From Deferribacteraceae bacterium UBA6799 (GTDB taxonomy: Bacteria > Chrysiogenota > Deferribacteres > Deferribacterales > Geovibrionaceae): a DNA stretch of 64,000 nucleotides. Below the pieces are notes generated by a model. The model was not told where the DNA came from, ran no database searches, and was given only the letters and a program-made list of their open reading frames with translations. Within the stretch, counting starts at the first letter, position 1. The number at the start of each line of letters is the position of its first letter. This document shows, piece by piece, positions 1 to 7,420 of the stretch. The stretch is taken from the NCBI GenBank assembly GCA_002452335.1, contig DKFJ01000007.1, positions 271,573 to 335,572 on the forward strand, written 5' to 3'. A program made the translations under genes and the position numbers.

Positions 1-97
1 AATTGATTATACCCGTAGTATTATAAATGATATTAAATCCCAGCGCCACCAGCCCATATATGCTGCCGCTGGTGAGCCCTGAATACAAAAACTGCAT
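1..97 (-). CDS. livH: Branched-chain amino acid ABC transporter permease, LivH type (N-terminal fragment)
   Basis: The first 32 codons of a gene that runs off the left edge of the window. The N-terminus reads MQFLYSGLTSGSIYGLVALG, then FNIIYNTTGIIN. This is the hallmark opening of LivH-type inner-membrane permeases (GLxxGSIYxLxALG, then the first membrane helix). The ATG at 97 is preceded by AGGCGG about 8 bases upstream. It lies downstream of the phenylacetate-CoA ligase and ACT genes on the same strand, so the three are probably one transcript. In many anaerobes liv-type transporters travel with aryl-acid CoA ligases. The substrate cannot be told from this fragment. Confidence 0.75.
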   Translation of the reverse strand, partial: MQFLYSGLTSGSIYGLVALGFNIIYNTTGIIN

Positions 98-166
98 TAA
101 TCTAACCGCCTAAATTATTTTGCCTGCATCGGATACGGATAAGGAGAGACACGCCATGTATCTTTC

Positions 167-598
167 TCAGATGCCGTAGATCTTTGTCCCCAGAACCAGA
201 TTAAAGCCTTCCTCTGTCAGTTTTTCAACGGCCTTGTCTGTTTCATCGAAACGGAAAATCATTATGGCGCAGTCGCCTGTTCTCTCAACGAAAGCGTACA
301 TATACTCAACATTGATGCTGTGCTTACTGAGAGCTCCCAGAATGGCCGCCAGACCGCCTGGTTTATCAGGAACCTCAACTGCGATGACGTCTGTGCGTCC
401 CACTGTAAATTCGTTTTCCTTCAGAATGGTATACGCTTTTTCAGGGTTGTTCACTATTAGTCGGAGTATGCCGAAATCGGATGTGTCCGCCAGAGACAGA
501 GCCCTGATGTTTATATCATTCTTTCCGAGCAGGCTGGTAACGTCGAACAGTCTGCCTGACTGGTTTTCTATGAAAACTGAGATCTGCTGTAATTTCAT
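167..598 (-). CDS. Tandem ACT-domain protein
   Basis: A 143-residue soluble protein made almost entirely of two ACT domains (about residues 1-65 and 72-140). The first begins KLQQISVFIENQSGRL and the second VIAVEVPDKPGGLAAILGAL, each with the beta-strand then GRL/GGL helix start typical of ACT ligand-binding folds. ACT domains usually bind amino acids or related small molecules. Stand-alone double-ACT proteins beside phenylacetate-CoA ligase genes are common in anaerobes and are thought to sense amino acids; that role is inference. The start has a good site, GAGGTGACGC before ATG. It lies 15 bases downstream of the ligase gene and is probably cotranscribed with it. Confidence 0.85.
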   Translation of the reverse strand: MKLQQISVFIENQSGRLFDVTSLLGKNDINIRALSLADTSDFGILRLIVNNPEKAYTILKENEFTVGRTDVIAVEVPDKPGGLAAILGALSKHSINVEYMYAFVERTGDCAIMIFRFDETDKAVEKLTEEGFNLVLGTKIYGI

Positions 599-613
599 GC
601 GTCACCTCAAAAT

Positions 614-1915
614 TTATATTTTTCTTTTGTCCAGAACACGCTGGGCCTTGCCCTCGCTTCTGGCTATTGTTTTATGTTCCACTATGCGCACCTTGCAGGT
701 TACGCCTATCATGTCTTTTATCTCTTTCTCAACACCTTTGGACAGCTCCTGAAGCCTGCTTATGGTGTCGATCATCAGTCCTTCGGTCAGCTCTATCTGA
801 ACCTCCAGAGTGTCCATGTTGTCCACTCTGTCCACTATCAGCAGATAGTGGGGCGACAGCTCCTGTTTGTTGACGATGATAGCCTCTATCTGTGACGGGA
901 AGACGTTCACGCCTCTGATTATCAGCATATCGTCGCTTCTGCCGGTCACTTTGTTCATACGCACTGAAGAGCGTCCGCATTTGCAGGGCGCTGTTATCAG
1001 GCTGGTGATGTCTCTGGTGCGGTATCTGATGAGCGGAATAGCCTCTTTCGTGATAGTGGTGAAGACCAGCTCGCCCTCCTCACCCGCCGGAAGAACCTCT
1101 CCTGTTTTGGGGTCGATGGTCTCCACTATGAAATGGTCCTCGCTGATGTGCATGCCCCTCTTCTCTTCCAGACACTCATAGCCCACGCCGGGTCCTATGA
1201 TCTCGCTGAGACCGTATATATCGGTGGCGTCTATCTGCCATTTGCTCTCTATCTCCTGACGCATGGACTCTGACCAGGGTTCAGCGCCGAATATGCCCAC
1301 CTTCAGCTTCAGCTCGCTGATGTTGATGCCCTCTTCCACCGCTGATTCATACAGACTCAGAGCGTAGCTGGGTGTGCAGGATATGGCTGTTGAGCCGAAA
1401 TCCTTCATCAGCATAAGCTGCTTTTTGGAGTTTCCGCCGGATATCGGGATAACTGCCGCTCCGACCTTCTCCGCGCCATAGTGAGCGCCGAGACCGCCTG
1501 TGAACAGTCCATATCCGTAAGCGTTCTGGAGTATGTCTCCCCTGCCCACGCCTGCTGCTGACATGGTTCTGGCCATCAGCTCCGCCCAGGTGTCCACGTC
1601 TCTGGCAGTGTATCCCACCACGGTGGGTTTTCCGGTTGTTCCGCTGGAGGCGTGTATGCGCACTACCTGCTCCTGAGGCACGGCAAATAACCCGAAGGGA
1701 TAGTTGTCACGCATATCCTGTTTATATGTGAAAGGAAGACGGCGCAGATCATCCAGAGATTTTATATCCTCCGGCTTAACTCCTGCCTTATCCATAGACA
1801 TTTTATAAAAGGGAACTCTGTGATAGACGTTTTCCAGAAGCTGTTTAAGTCTGGTAAGCTGAAGTTTTCTCAGCTCGTCCTTCGGCATGGTCTCATAATA
1901 TTGATTCCAGATCAT
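614..1915 (-). CDS. paaK: Phenylacetate--CoA ligase family protein
   Basis: A 433-residue AMP-forming acyl-CoA ligase that would activate phenylacetate or a related aryl acid to its CoA thioester. The adenylate-forming signature HASSGTTGKPT lies near residues 89-98, with YGLSE further on and a C-terminal block GRSDDMLIIRGVNVFPSQIE typical of PaaK. I chose the ATG at 1915, 14 codons inside the longest frame, because it has GGAG six bases upstream and matches the family N-terminus (WNQYYETMPKDEL). The following ACT and LivH genes suggest uptake and activation of amino-acid-derived aryl or branched acids. The exact substrate is unknown. Confidence 0.9.
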   Translation of the reverse strand: MIWNQYYETMPKDELRKLQLTRLKQLLENVYHRVPFYKMSMDKAGVKPEDIKSLDDLRRLPFTYKQDMRDNYPFGLFAVPQEQVVRIHASSGTTGKPTVVGYTARDVDTWAELMARTMSAAGVGRGDILQNAYGYGLFTGGLGAHYGAEKVGAAVIPISGGNSKKQLMLMKDFGSTAISCTPSYALSLYESAVEEGINISELKLKVGIFGAEPWSESMRQEIESKWQIDATDIYGLSEIIGPGVGYECLEEKRGMHISEDHFIVETIDPKTGEVLPAGEEGELVFTTITKEAIPLIRYRTRDITSLITAPCKCGRSSVRMNKVTGRSDDMLIIRGVNVFPSQIEAIIVNKQELSPHYLLIVDRVDNMDTLEVQIELTEGLMIDTISRLQELSKGVEKEIKDMIGVTCKVRIVEHKTIARSEGKAQRVLDKRKI

Positions 1916-2012
1916 AGTATGCTCCAGTCGGTTATTTGCAGTAGAAAAACTTAACAACTGGAGAGAAAAAAGTCAAACTTAAATGATTAATATTTCAGCC
2001 GGAGAGAAAATA

Positions 2013-3653
2013 TCAGTAATTACGGCAGAAGAGCACAACCTTGTCCTTTGCCCTGTGCGATATGATTCCGCAGATGCTTTTTGTGTAATCCTTCAACAGG
2101 GGCATCTTCTTCTCGGATGTGATTATGATGTATTCGTCCAGCGACCGCAGATATTCCGCCACACCCTCCGGAGTGTTTCTGTAATAGGCGCTGATCTCCG
2201 CCTCCGTCTGAAAGTTGGTTTCACGCTTCATCCCGAACATAACAGGCTTCACATCGTCAAAATAGAAGCTGACGGATGGAGCGGACATCATAAACAGCAC
2301 CACCGGGTATTCAGATGCCGGGTCGAATTTTTTGATATCGTTCACCGTGTTCTCATATCCTTTGAAATGATCGTTGGACAGTATCAGTGCAAAGTTGATA
2401 ACCAGTGACAGCATCAGGAGATATCCTGTGACAGCCAGCAGATACCGCTTGATAAAAACTTTTTTGTATACGCAGTAACCTGTCAGAGCGAAAAGAGCGG
2501 TCGCCGCCAGAGCGATGGGCAGGGCGTCAACCCGCATGAACTTCACTATGAAAGGAGTGGGAATCAGAGCGAACGATATTATCATAAAGACATATTCAAC
2601 CACTGTGGCAGACGGGGCTCTGCGCATTCTGGACGCTATGATTATCGCCGCCGCCGGATAGAAAGGCAGAATATAGTTAGCCAGCTTGCTGGCGGAAAGC
2701 TCGAAAACGATGAAGGGCATCAGCACATAAAGATACATCGTCCAGCCGGGTTTCAGCCCGGAAGGTTTTTTCATATCTTTGAAAAACAGATGAACGAAGG
2801 GAAAAAGAGTGACCAGAAACACAAAAGGGAAGAAGTAAAACGGCTTGTTCCGCCCGAAACGGGATGAGTCAGCCACCCTCTCCACTGTCTGATCATACAG
2901 GAAATATCTCAGAAGCCCCTCGTTGACAGAGACCACATACAGATACCACGGCAGAGCCACAACGGCAAACACCAGCAGACCCGCCAGAATCTCTCTGAAA
3001 GAGAAGACCTTTCTGTGTCCTTTGTCGAAAATCTTAGCGGTGATGAACGGCAGCAGCGTGAAAAGAAATATGATTGGTCCTTTTGTGAGAAAACCAAGAC
3101 CGATCATCAGCCCCGCCATCACAGCGTTCAGAATGCTTCTGCTGACATACATCTGCGAAAAAATATAGTAAAGCGCCGAGATGGAAAAAAACGTCAGAAA
3201 AATATCTGTGGAAACAACCCTGCCCACCACTATGAAAAGCAGAGACGAGGCAAGAACCAGCACAGACACGTCTGCCTTGTCCCTGTCGCCTGTCAGGACA
3301 TATGCCGTCTTTCTGGTGTATATGAGTGTCAGAACTGCGAACACAGCGCTGAAAAATCTGGCGCCCAGCCCGTTTATTCCGAAAATCTGCAAGCCGAGAG
3401 CCGTTATCCAATAGGTGAACGGAGGCTTGTGAAAGTGTTTGATACCGTTATAATAAGGCTCCATAAAATTGCCGCTGCGGAGCATCTCTCTGGCAATTTC
3501 AGAATATCTGGCGTCAGTGGACTCGTAGACGTTGAGCCAGTAAGCCGGAATCAGCAGAATTATAAAATAGATAAAAAGAAATGTATAGAATCCTCTGCCG
3601 TTAATCGGCTGAAGACTGCCTTTCAAGTCTGATGAAATATAAGTTTCTGACAT
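2013..3653 (-). CDS. GT-C membrane glycosyltransferase, ArnT/PMT-like
   Basis: A 546-residue polytopic inner-membrane protein of the ArnT/dolichyl-phosphate-mannose transferase superfamily. After the first helix comes STDARYSEIAREM, the acidic first periplasmic loop motif (ArnT has DETRYAEISREM), then HFHKPPFTYW. About eleven further hydrophobic segments follow, then a soluble C-terminal part of about 110 residues. Such enzymes move a sugar from an undecaprenyl-phosphate carrier to lipid A, another lipid or a protein on the periplasmic face. Its start overlaps the LAB_N gene by 53 bases and no later Met fits, so translation is probably coupled. Last gene of a three-gene module with GT2 and LAB_N genes. 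Donor and acceptor cannot be inferred. Confidence 0.85.
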   Translation of the reverse strand: MSETYISSDLKGSLQPINGRGFYTFLFIYFIILLIPAYWLNVYESTDARYSEIAREMLRSGNFMEPYYNGIKHFHKPPFTYWITALGLQIFGINGLGARFFSAVFAVLTLIYTRKTAYVLTGDRDKADVSVLVLASSLLFIVVGRVVSTDIFLTFFSISALYYIFSQMYVSRSILNAVMAGLMIGLGFLTKGPIIFLFTLLPFITAKIFDKGHRKVFSFREILAGLLVFAVVALPWYLYVVSVNEGLLRYFLYDQTVERVADSSRFGRNKPFYFFPFVFLVTLFPFVHLFFKDMKKPSGLKPGWTMYLYVLMPFIVFELSASKLANYILPFYPAAAIIIASRMRRAPSATVVEYVFMIISFALIPTPFIVKFMRVDALPIALAATALFALTGYCVYKKVFIKRYLLAVTGYLLMLSLVINFALILSNDHFKGYENTVNDIKKFDPASEYPVVLFMMSAPSVSFYFDDVKPVMFGMKRETNFQTEAEISAYYRNTPEGVAEYLRSLDEYIIITSEKKMPLLKDYTKSICGIISHRAKDKVVLFCRNY

Positions 3654-4248
3654 ATATAAGTATACCTACACTTTGCCCAGCTATAAAAACAGCATCGTGC
3701 ACCATTACCGAATATATCAGCAGTAGCACGCTGCCTATTAAACTAAAATACCAGAACAATACAGGAAATGCACTTTTTTTAATTTTCTCTGAATAAAGCC
3801 ACTGCACCAGAAAACGCAGAAAAAACATGGACTGAGCCACCAGCCCCACAGCCAGAATGAATCCGGTGTAGTTAATTTTACCTTTTCTGGGCACATCCGG
3901 GAAGAAATACGCGGCCATCGCCACCATCCCGAAATAGAACAGAAGCATCAGAACCATCTTAAAACCGAAGGATCTGCTTCTTGTGCCACGTTCTTTATAT
4001 ACCAGCGAGATGTTTCTCAGATATATAACAGCGCCGGTGGACTGCCCGATTATAAAGACGGGATCTTTTATCAGAATAGCGTATGTCAGCAGCATAAAAC
4101 CGCCGGCAATGCTGAAATACCAGAAGGCAAGCGGAACGGCGCTCTTCTTGTTCTTCTCCGTGTACAGCCACTGGAGAACGAAGCGCATAAAAAAAAGAAC
4201 CTGTCCGGCAAAGCCGAAAACAGTCAGCAGAGTGCTATAGACCGACAT
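3601..4248 (-). CDS. Tandem LAB_N-domain membrane protein (candidate PQ-loop-type lipid/sugar carrier)
   Basis: A 215-residue protein that is an internal duplication. Residues about 5-85 and 118-205 each carry GQxxFFxRFxxQWLYxEK, KKSAxPxxFWYFS, then GQSxGxxIYxRN. This is the LAB_N pattern (lipid-A-disaccharide synthase N-terminal domain). Each half shows about three hydrophobic segments, joined by an extra helix near residues 97-115. LAB_N belongs to the MtN3/PQ-loop (SWEET) clan, so a 3+1+3 layout like eukaryotic SWEET carriers is plausible. It is the middle gene of a GT2 / LAB_N / GT-C set, where other three-component systems encode a small flippase. A flippase role is inference; no LpxB catalytic domain is attached. 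Confidence 0.8.
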   Translation of the reverse strand: MSVYSTLLTVFGFAGQVLFFMRFVLQWLYTEKNKKSAVPLAFWYFSIAGGFMLLTYAILIKDPVFIIGQSTGAVIYLRNISLVYKERGTRSRSFGFKMVLMLLFYFGMVAMAAYFFPDVPRKGKINYTGFILAVGLVAQSMFFLRFLVQWLYSEKIKKSAFPVLFWYFSLIGSVLLLIYSVMVHDAVFIAGQSVGILIYVRNLYFIRLERQSSAD

Positions 4249-4954
4249 TTGTCTCTTTCACCCTGATCTTCAGGTATCTTTTCTGCATCCAGCGGACACA
4301 TATCAGATCATAGAGCCCCTCTGCGCCCCTTTTCAGGTTGGTGTATTTGGACACGCCGAACTGTCTGTGTCTGTGGTTCACCTTCACCTCTGTTACATTC
4401 GCTCCTTCCAGACGCATCAGAGCGGGAAGAAACCTGTGCATGCCTTTGAACATTCTTATTTTTTTCAGCATGTCCGCTCTCATGACCTTCAGAGAGCATC
4501 CTGTGTCGTGCATGCCGTCATTTATTATAGCGTTGCGTACTTTGTTGCCTATCCTGCTCGCTATTTTTTTGGACAGAGTGTCTTTTCGGTTATAGCGCCA
4601 TCCGTTTATCATATCATACTGCCCGAACAGCTTCAGCATGTCGGGTATATCTTTCGGGTCATTCTGAAGATCCGCGTCCATAGTGATTATAATATCACCG
4701 AGCGCCGCCTGAAATCCTGCGTAAAGAGCGCCGGACTGTCCGGTGTTCTTCTCGAAGGCTATATATCTGACATTCTTGTCTGTTGCCGCTAATTGCCTTA
4801 TAACATCAAGGCTTTTGTCCTTACTGCAGTCATCCACGAAGATTATCTCATACTCCCCGCCCAGAACATCGCACACGCCGATGATCTCGCCATAGAGAAG
4901 AGGCAGATTATCTTCTTCATCATAAACAGGTATCACATAAGATATTTTTTGCAT
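4235..4954 (-). CDS. Family 2 glycosyltransferase, polyprenyl-phosphate type
   Basis: A 239-residue GT-A fold enzyme. It shows SYVIPVYDEEDNLP at the N-terminus, FVDDCSKDKS (nucleotide binding) and the metal-binding TMDADLQNDP motif, then HRHRQFGVSKYTN. This set is typical of dolichol-/undecaprenyl-phosphate sugar synthases (DPM1, ArnC, GtrB). It lacks the two C-terminal membrane helices of GtrB/ArnC and ends shortly after WMQKRYLKI, so it is DPM1-like and probably peripheral. Its stop overlaps the LAB_N start by 14 bases. Inferred role: to make the undecaprenyl-linked sugar donor used by the GT-C enzyme two genes on. Confidence 0.88.
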   Translation of the reverse strand: MQKISYVIPVYDEEDNLPLLYGEIIGVCDVLGGEYEIIFVDDCSKDKSLDVIRQLAATDKNVRYIAFEKNTGQSGALYAGFQAALGDIIITMDADLQNDPKDIPDMLKLFGQYDMINGWRYNRKDTLSKKIASRIGNKVRNAIINDGMHDTGCSLKVMRADMLKKIRMFKGMHRFLPALMRLEGANVTEVKVNHRHRQFGVSKYTNLKRGAEGLYDLICVRWMQKRYLKIRVKETNVGL

Positions 4955-5015
4955 CAGTATCCCATAACTCCGGATTTATCCATATAGATAATCAGGGTTT
5001 TCTAACATAATAAAG

Positions 5016-5025
5016 GTGTTAACAC
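5016..5025. promoter_or_regulatory. Perfect 10-bp palindrome in the divergent intergenic region
   Basis: GTGTTAACAC sits about 60 bases upstream of the GT2 start on the minus strand and 120 bases upstream of the amt promoter. A perfect palindrome between divergent units could be an operator. One short palindrome can also occur by chance and no regulator is assigned. Confidence 0.25.
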
Positions 5026-5055
5026 AATAAATAAAAAAAAGTCCGCATGGTTATT

Positions 5056-5095
5056 TTTTAACCAGACACCGCCTTGATTTTAACCACCATCCCGC
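5056..5095 (+). promoter_or_regulatory. Direct repeat upstream of the amt sigma-54 promoter (candidate activator sites)
   Basis: TTTTAACCA followed after 4 or 5 bases by CCGC occurs at 5056-5072 and again at 5078-5095. The repeat period is 22 bases, about two helical turns, centred about 65 bases upstream of the -24 element. The spacing suits binding of an enhancer-binding protein on one DNA face. The sequence does not resemble the classical NtrC palindrome, so the activator is unknown. Confidence 0.35.
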
Positions 5096-5137
5096 TCGGA
5101 AATCCATGAAAATCCTAATTTTTATGTTAAATTATTT

Positions 5138-5153
5138 TGGCATGTCATTTGCG
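5138..5153 (+). promoter_or_regulatory. Sigma-54 (RpoN) promoter of amt
   Basis: TTGGCATGTCATTTGC matches the sigma-54 consensus TGGCAY-N5-TTGC. The invariant GG (5139-5140) and GC (5151-5152) are exactly 10 bases apart. Predicted transcription start is near 5164, leaving a short leader that contains GGGGTGA before the amt ATG. An RpoN promoter on an ammonium transporter gene agrees with classical nitrogen control. Confidence 0.8.
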
Positions 5154-5186
5154 TATAAATAGGCGATTTAAAACACGGGGTGACTT

Positions 5187-6443
5187 ATGAAAAAGATTCT
5201 CATTTCATTGGCAGTACTGCTGACGTCATTTTCAGCATTCGCCGACGAAGCGACAGTTGACACAGGCGACACAGCATGGCTTCTTGTCTCTTCAGCTTTC
5301 GTTCTTCTGATGCTTCCCGGTCTTGCGCTTTTTTACGGCGGTATGGTCAGGGCGAAGAACGTGCTTTCCACTTTCCTCTACAGCTTCACAGCTCTGACCG
5401 TTGTCGGGCTTCAGTGGGCTGTGGTAGGCTTTACGCTGGCATTCGGCGAAAGCGACTCTCCTTTTATCGGCAGCATGCAGTATGCCTTCTTCGGCGGTGA
5501 TTTCGCTTCAGCTATCTCCGGCACTATTCCTCTTTCAGTTTTCGCTATGTTTCAGGGAATGTTTGCCATCATCACAGTCGCTCTTATCAGCGGCGCGGTG
5601 GTGGAAAGAATGAAATTTTCAGCCTGGGTGATCTTTATGATCGTCTGGTCTACAGTTATATATTCTCCTGTTGCTCACTGGGTATGGGCAGGCTCCGGCT
5701 GGCTGTTTAAGATGGGCGCTCTGGATTTCGCCGGCGGAACAGTCGTACACTTCTCATCAGGATGCGCCGCACTGGCTCTGGCTCTGATGCTGGGCAACAG
5801 AAAAGATTTCATGAAATCAGCCGTTATCCCCCACAACCTGACACAGACGCTGATAGGCGCAGGTCTGCTGTGGTTCGGCTGGTTTGGATTTAACGCCGGT
5901 TCAGCTCTGGCTTCCGGCACACTGGCAGGTCTTGCTTTTACCAACACCATGATAGCCGCTTCCGCCGCCGGCGTGAGCTGGATGATTATGGAGTGGATAC
6001 ACGGCAAACCAAGCGCTCTTGGCGTTGCCTCCGGTATAGTTGCCGGTCTGGTTGCCATCACACCCGCGGCCGGATTTGTAGCTCCCTCAGGCGCTATCAT
6101 CATCGGTCTCATGGTGGGCGTGATCTGCTGCTACGGCATCAGACTGAAATTCAAACTGAAACTTGACGATTCTCTGGACGTTTTCGGAATCCACGGTCTC
6201 GGCGGTCTCTTCGGCGCTATCATCACAGGTGTTTTCGCCATAGAGGGCAAGGGACTGATCTCCGGTAACTCCGGTCAGGTTCTTATACAGACTATCGGCG
6301 TTCTTTCAGCGGGAGCATACTCCTTCGTTGTAACACTGATCATCGCCTATATACTGAAAAAGACCATAGGTCTGCGTATCACTCCCGAGCAGGAATCAGA
6401 AGGCACAGACCTTAGCCAGCACGGTGAAAAAGCTTATAACTAA
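5187..6443 (+). CDS. amt: Ammonium transporter, Amt family
   Basis: A 418-residue inner-membrane ammonium channel. A cleavable signal peptide (about residues 1-20, ending SAFA) precedes eleven hydrophobic segments. Family landmarks are FYGGMVRAKN, the conserved aspartate region ALDFAGGTVVHFSSG with the first pore histidine, and FGIHGLGGLFG with the second. Length is normal for AmtB. No glnK/glnB gene is adjacent, although amtB-glnK pairing is usual, so PII must be encoded elsewhere. Expression is probably RpoN-dependent from the promoter at 5138. It is monocistronic, closed by a strong terminator, and divergent from the GT2/LAB_N/GT-C unit. Confidence 0.96.
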   Translation: MKKILISLAVLLTSFSAFADEATVDTGDTAWLLVSSAFVLLMLPGLALFYGGMVRAKNVLSTFLYSFTALTVVGLQWAVVGFTLAFGESDSPFIGSMQYAFFGGDFASAISGTIPLSVFAMFQGMFAIITVALISGAVVERMKFSAWVIFMIVWSTVIYSPVAHWVWAGSGWLFKMGALDFAGGTVVHFSSGCAALALALMLGNRKDFMKSAVIPHNLTQTLIGAGLLWFGWFGFNAGSALASGTLAGLAFTNTMIAASAAGVSWMIMEWIHGKPSALGVASGIVAGLVAITPAAGFVAPSGAIIIGLMVGVICCYGIRLKFKLKLDDSLDVFGIHGLGGLFGAIITGVFAIEGKGLISGNSGQVLIQTIGVLSAGAYSFVVTLIIAYILKKTIGLRITPEQESEGTDLSQHGEKAYN

Positions 6444-6474
6444 GATTTCTCAGCACAATATGTTTGATATATAT

Positions 6475-6504
6475 AAAGGGAGCTTCGGCTCCCTTTTTTA
6501 TTTT
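6475..6504 (+). terminator. Rho-independent terminator of amt
   Basis: AAAGGGAGC, loop TTCG, GCTCCCTTT: a 9-bp stem with a stable tetraloop, followed by a T-rich tail. It starts 31 bases after the amt stop. Confidence 0.92.
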
Positions 6505-6549
6505 ATACATACTGACTCGAAGCAAAAGAGTGTCGTTCTTTGCTAAAAA

Positions 6550-6784
6550 CTGAGATTGCCGCGTCGCAAAGCTCCTCGCAATGACGGATAAATATTGCAG
6601 ATAACCGGCAAAACCACAGGATGTGGTTCGTGGAGTGAAAACTAGAGCAACCACAGGATGTGGTTCTCGGAGCGAATGAACGAAGCTTTGCTGAGTGAAT
6701 GAACGTAGAGTGAGCGGAAAGAGGGTTTTACCCGATTGAAGCGTAAGCGGGATTCTCCACGGATGGAAGAATCCCGCATTTAAC
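6550..6784. repeat. Intergenic block of palindromic repeats between amt and upp
   Basis: No gene is supported between 6444 and 6784. After the amt terminator there is: an ATTGC...CGCAATGAC element (6553-6583), related to one between gatA and gatB; an 18-base palindromic unit AACCACAGGATGTGGTTC present twice (6612-6629 and 6649-6666); GGGTTTTACCC (6723-6733); and a hairpin with a perfect 10-bp stem (6747-6756 with 6768-6777). That hairpin lies just downstream of upp on the minus strand and may end or stabilise its mRNA, though it lacks a T-run. A minus-strand open frame across the block has no ribosome site and simply reads through the repeats. Confidence 0.7.
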
Positions 6785-7420
6785 CTATTTGGTACCGAAG
6801 AGCCTGTCGCCGGCATCGCCGAGACCGGGTACTATGTATCCGTTCTCGTTGAGCTTTTCGTCCAGCCCGGCGGCATATACCTTGATGTCCGGATGCGCCT
6901 CACAGAATGCCTTGACCCCTTCGGGAGCGGCTATCAGACACATGAACTTGATGTTTTTAACACCGACCTCTTTCAGCTTCTGAGCGGCATATACGGCGGA
7001 TCCGCCTGTGGCGAGCATGGGGTCTATCAGTATGAAATCCCTGTCCTCGCTGTTTGCCGGAATCTTAAAGTAATAAGACACGGGCTGAAGAGTTTCGTGG
7101 TCTCTGTAGAGACCGATATGACCCACTCTGGCAGACGGAATCAGCTTAAGCACGCCGTCCACCATACCGAGCCCCGCTCTGAGGATGGGCACGAGCACGA
7201 CTTTCTTTCCGGAGACTATCTTTGTCTTGGTCTTGCAGATGGGGGTTTCTATCTCCACCTCTTCCAGAGGAAAATCTTTCGTGATCTCATATGCCATCAG
7301 CATAGCCACTTCGTCCACCAGCTCCTTAAACCCCTTTTTGGGAGTGTTCAGGTCTCTGATAAAGGTCAGCTTGTGCTCGATGAGCGGGTGTTTGATAACA
7401 GTAAAATTAGGATAATTCAT
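6785..7420 (-). CDS. upp: Uracil phosphoribosyltransferase
   Basis: A 211-residue cytosolic salvage enzyme that converts uracil and PRPP to UMP. The PRPP-binding loop reads FILIDPMLATGGSA. VVLVPILRAGLGMVDG and RVGHIGLYRDHETL are further family blocks, and length matches typical Upp. Its ATG overlaps the stop of uraA by one base (TAATG), so the two are translationally coupled: import of uracil, then capture as UMP. A 10-bp-stem hairpin lies 7 bases beyond the stop. Confidence 0.96.
   Translation of the reverse strand: MNYPNFTVIKHPLIEHKLTFIRDLNTPKKGFKELVDEVAMLMAYEITKDFPLEEVEIETPICKTKTKIVSGKKVVLVPILRAGLGMVDGVLKLIPSARVGHIGLYRDHETLQPVSYYFKIPANSEDRDFILIDPMLATGGSAVYAAQKLKEVGVKNIKFMCLIAAPEGVKAFCEAHPDIKVYAAGLDEKLNENGYIVPGLGDAGDRLFGTK

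Noticed and set aside
3601..4248. Naming the LAB_N protein as lipid-A-disaccharide synthase
   Set aside because: Only the LAB_N membrane domain is present, twice. The LpxB catalytic glycosyltransferase domain is absent.
6412..6816. A 134-codon open frame on the minus strand between upp and amt
   Set aside because: It reads through the amt terminator and palindromic repeats, has no ribosome site and overlaps upp and amt ends. Better explained as repeat DNA.
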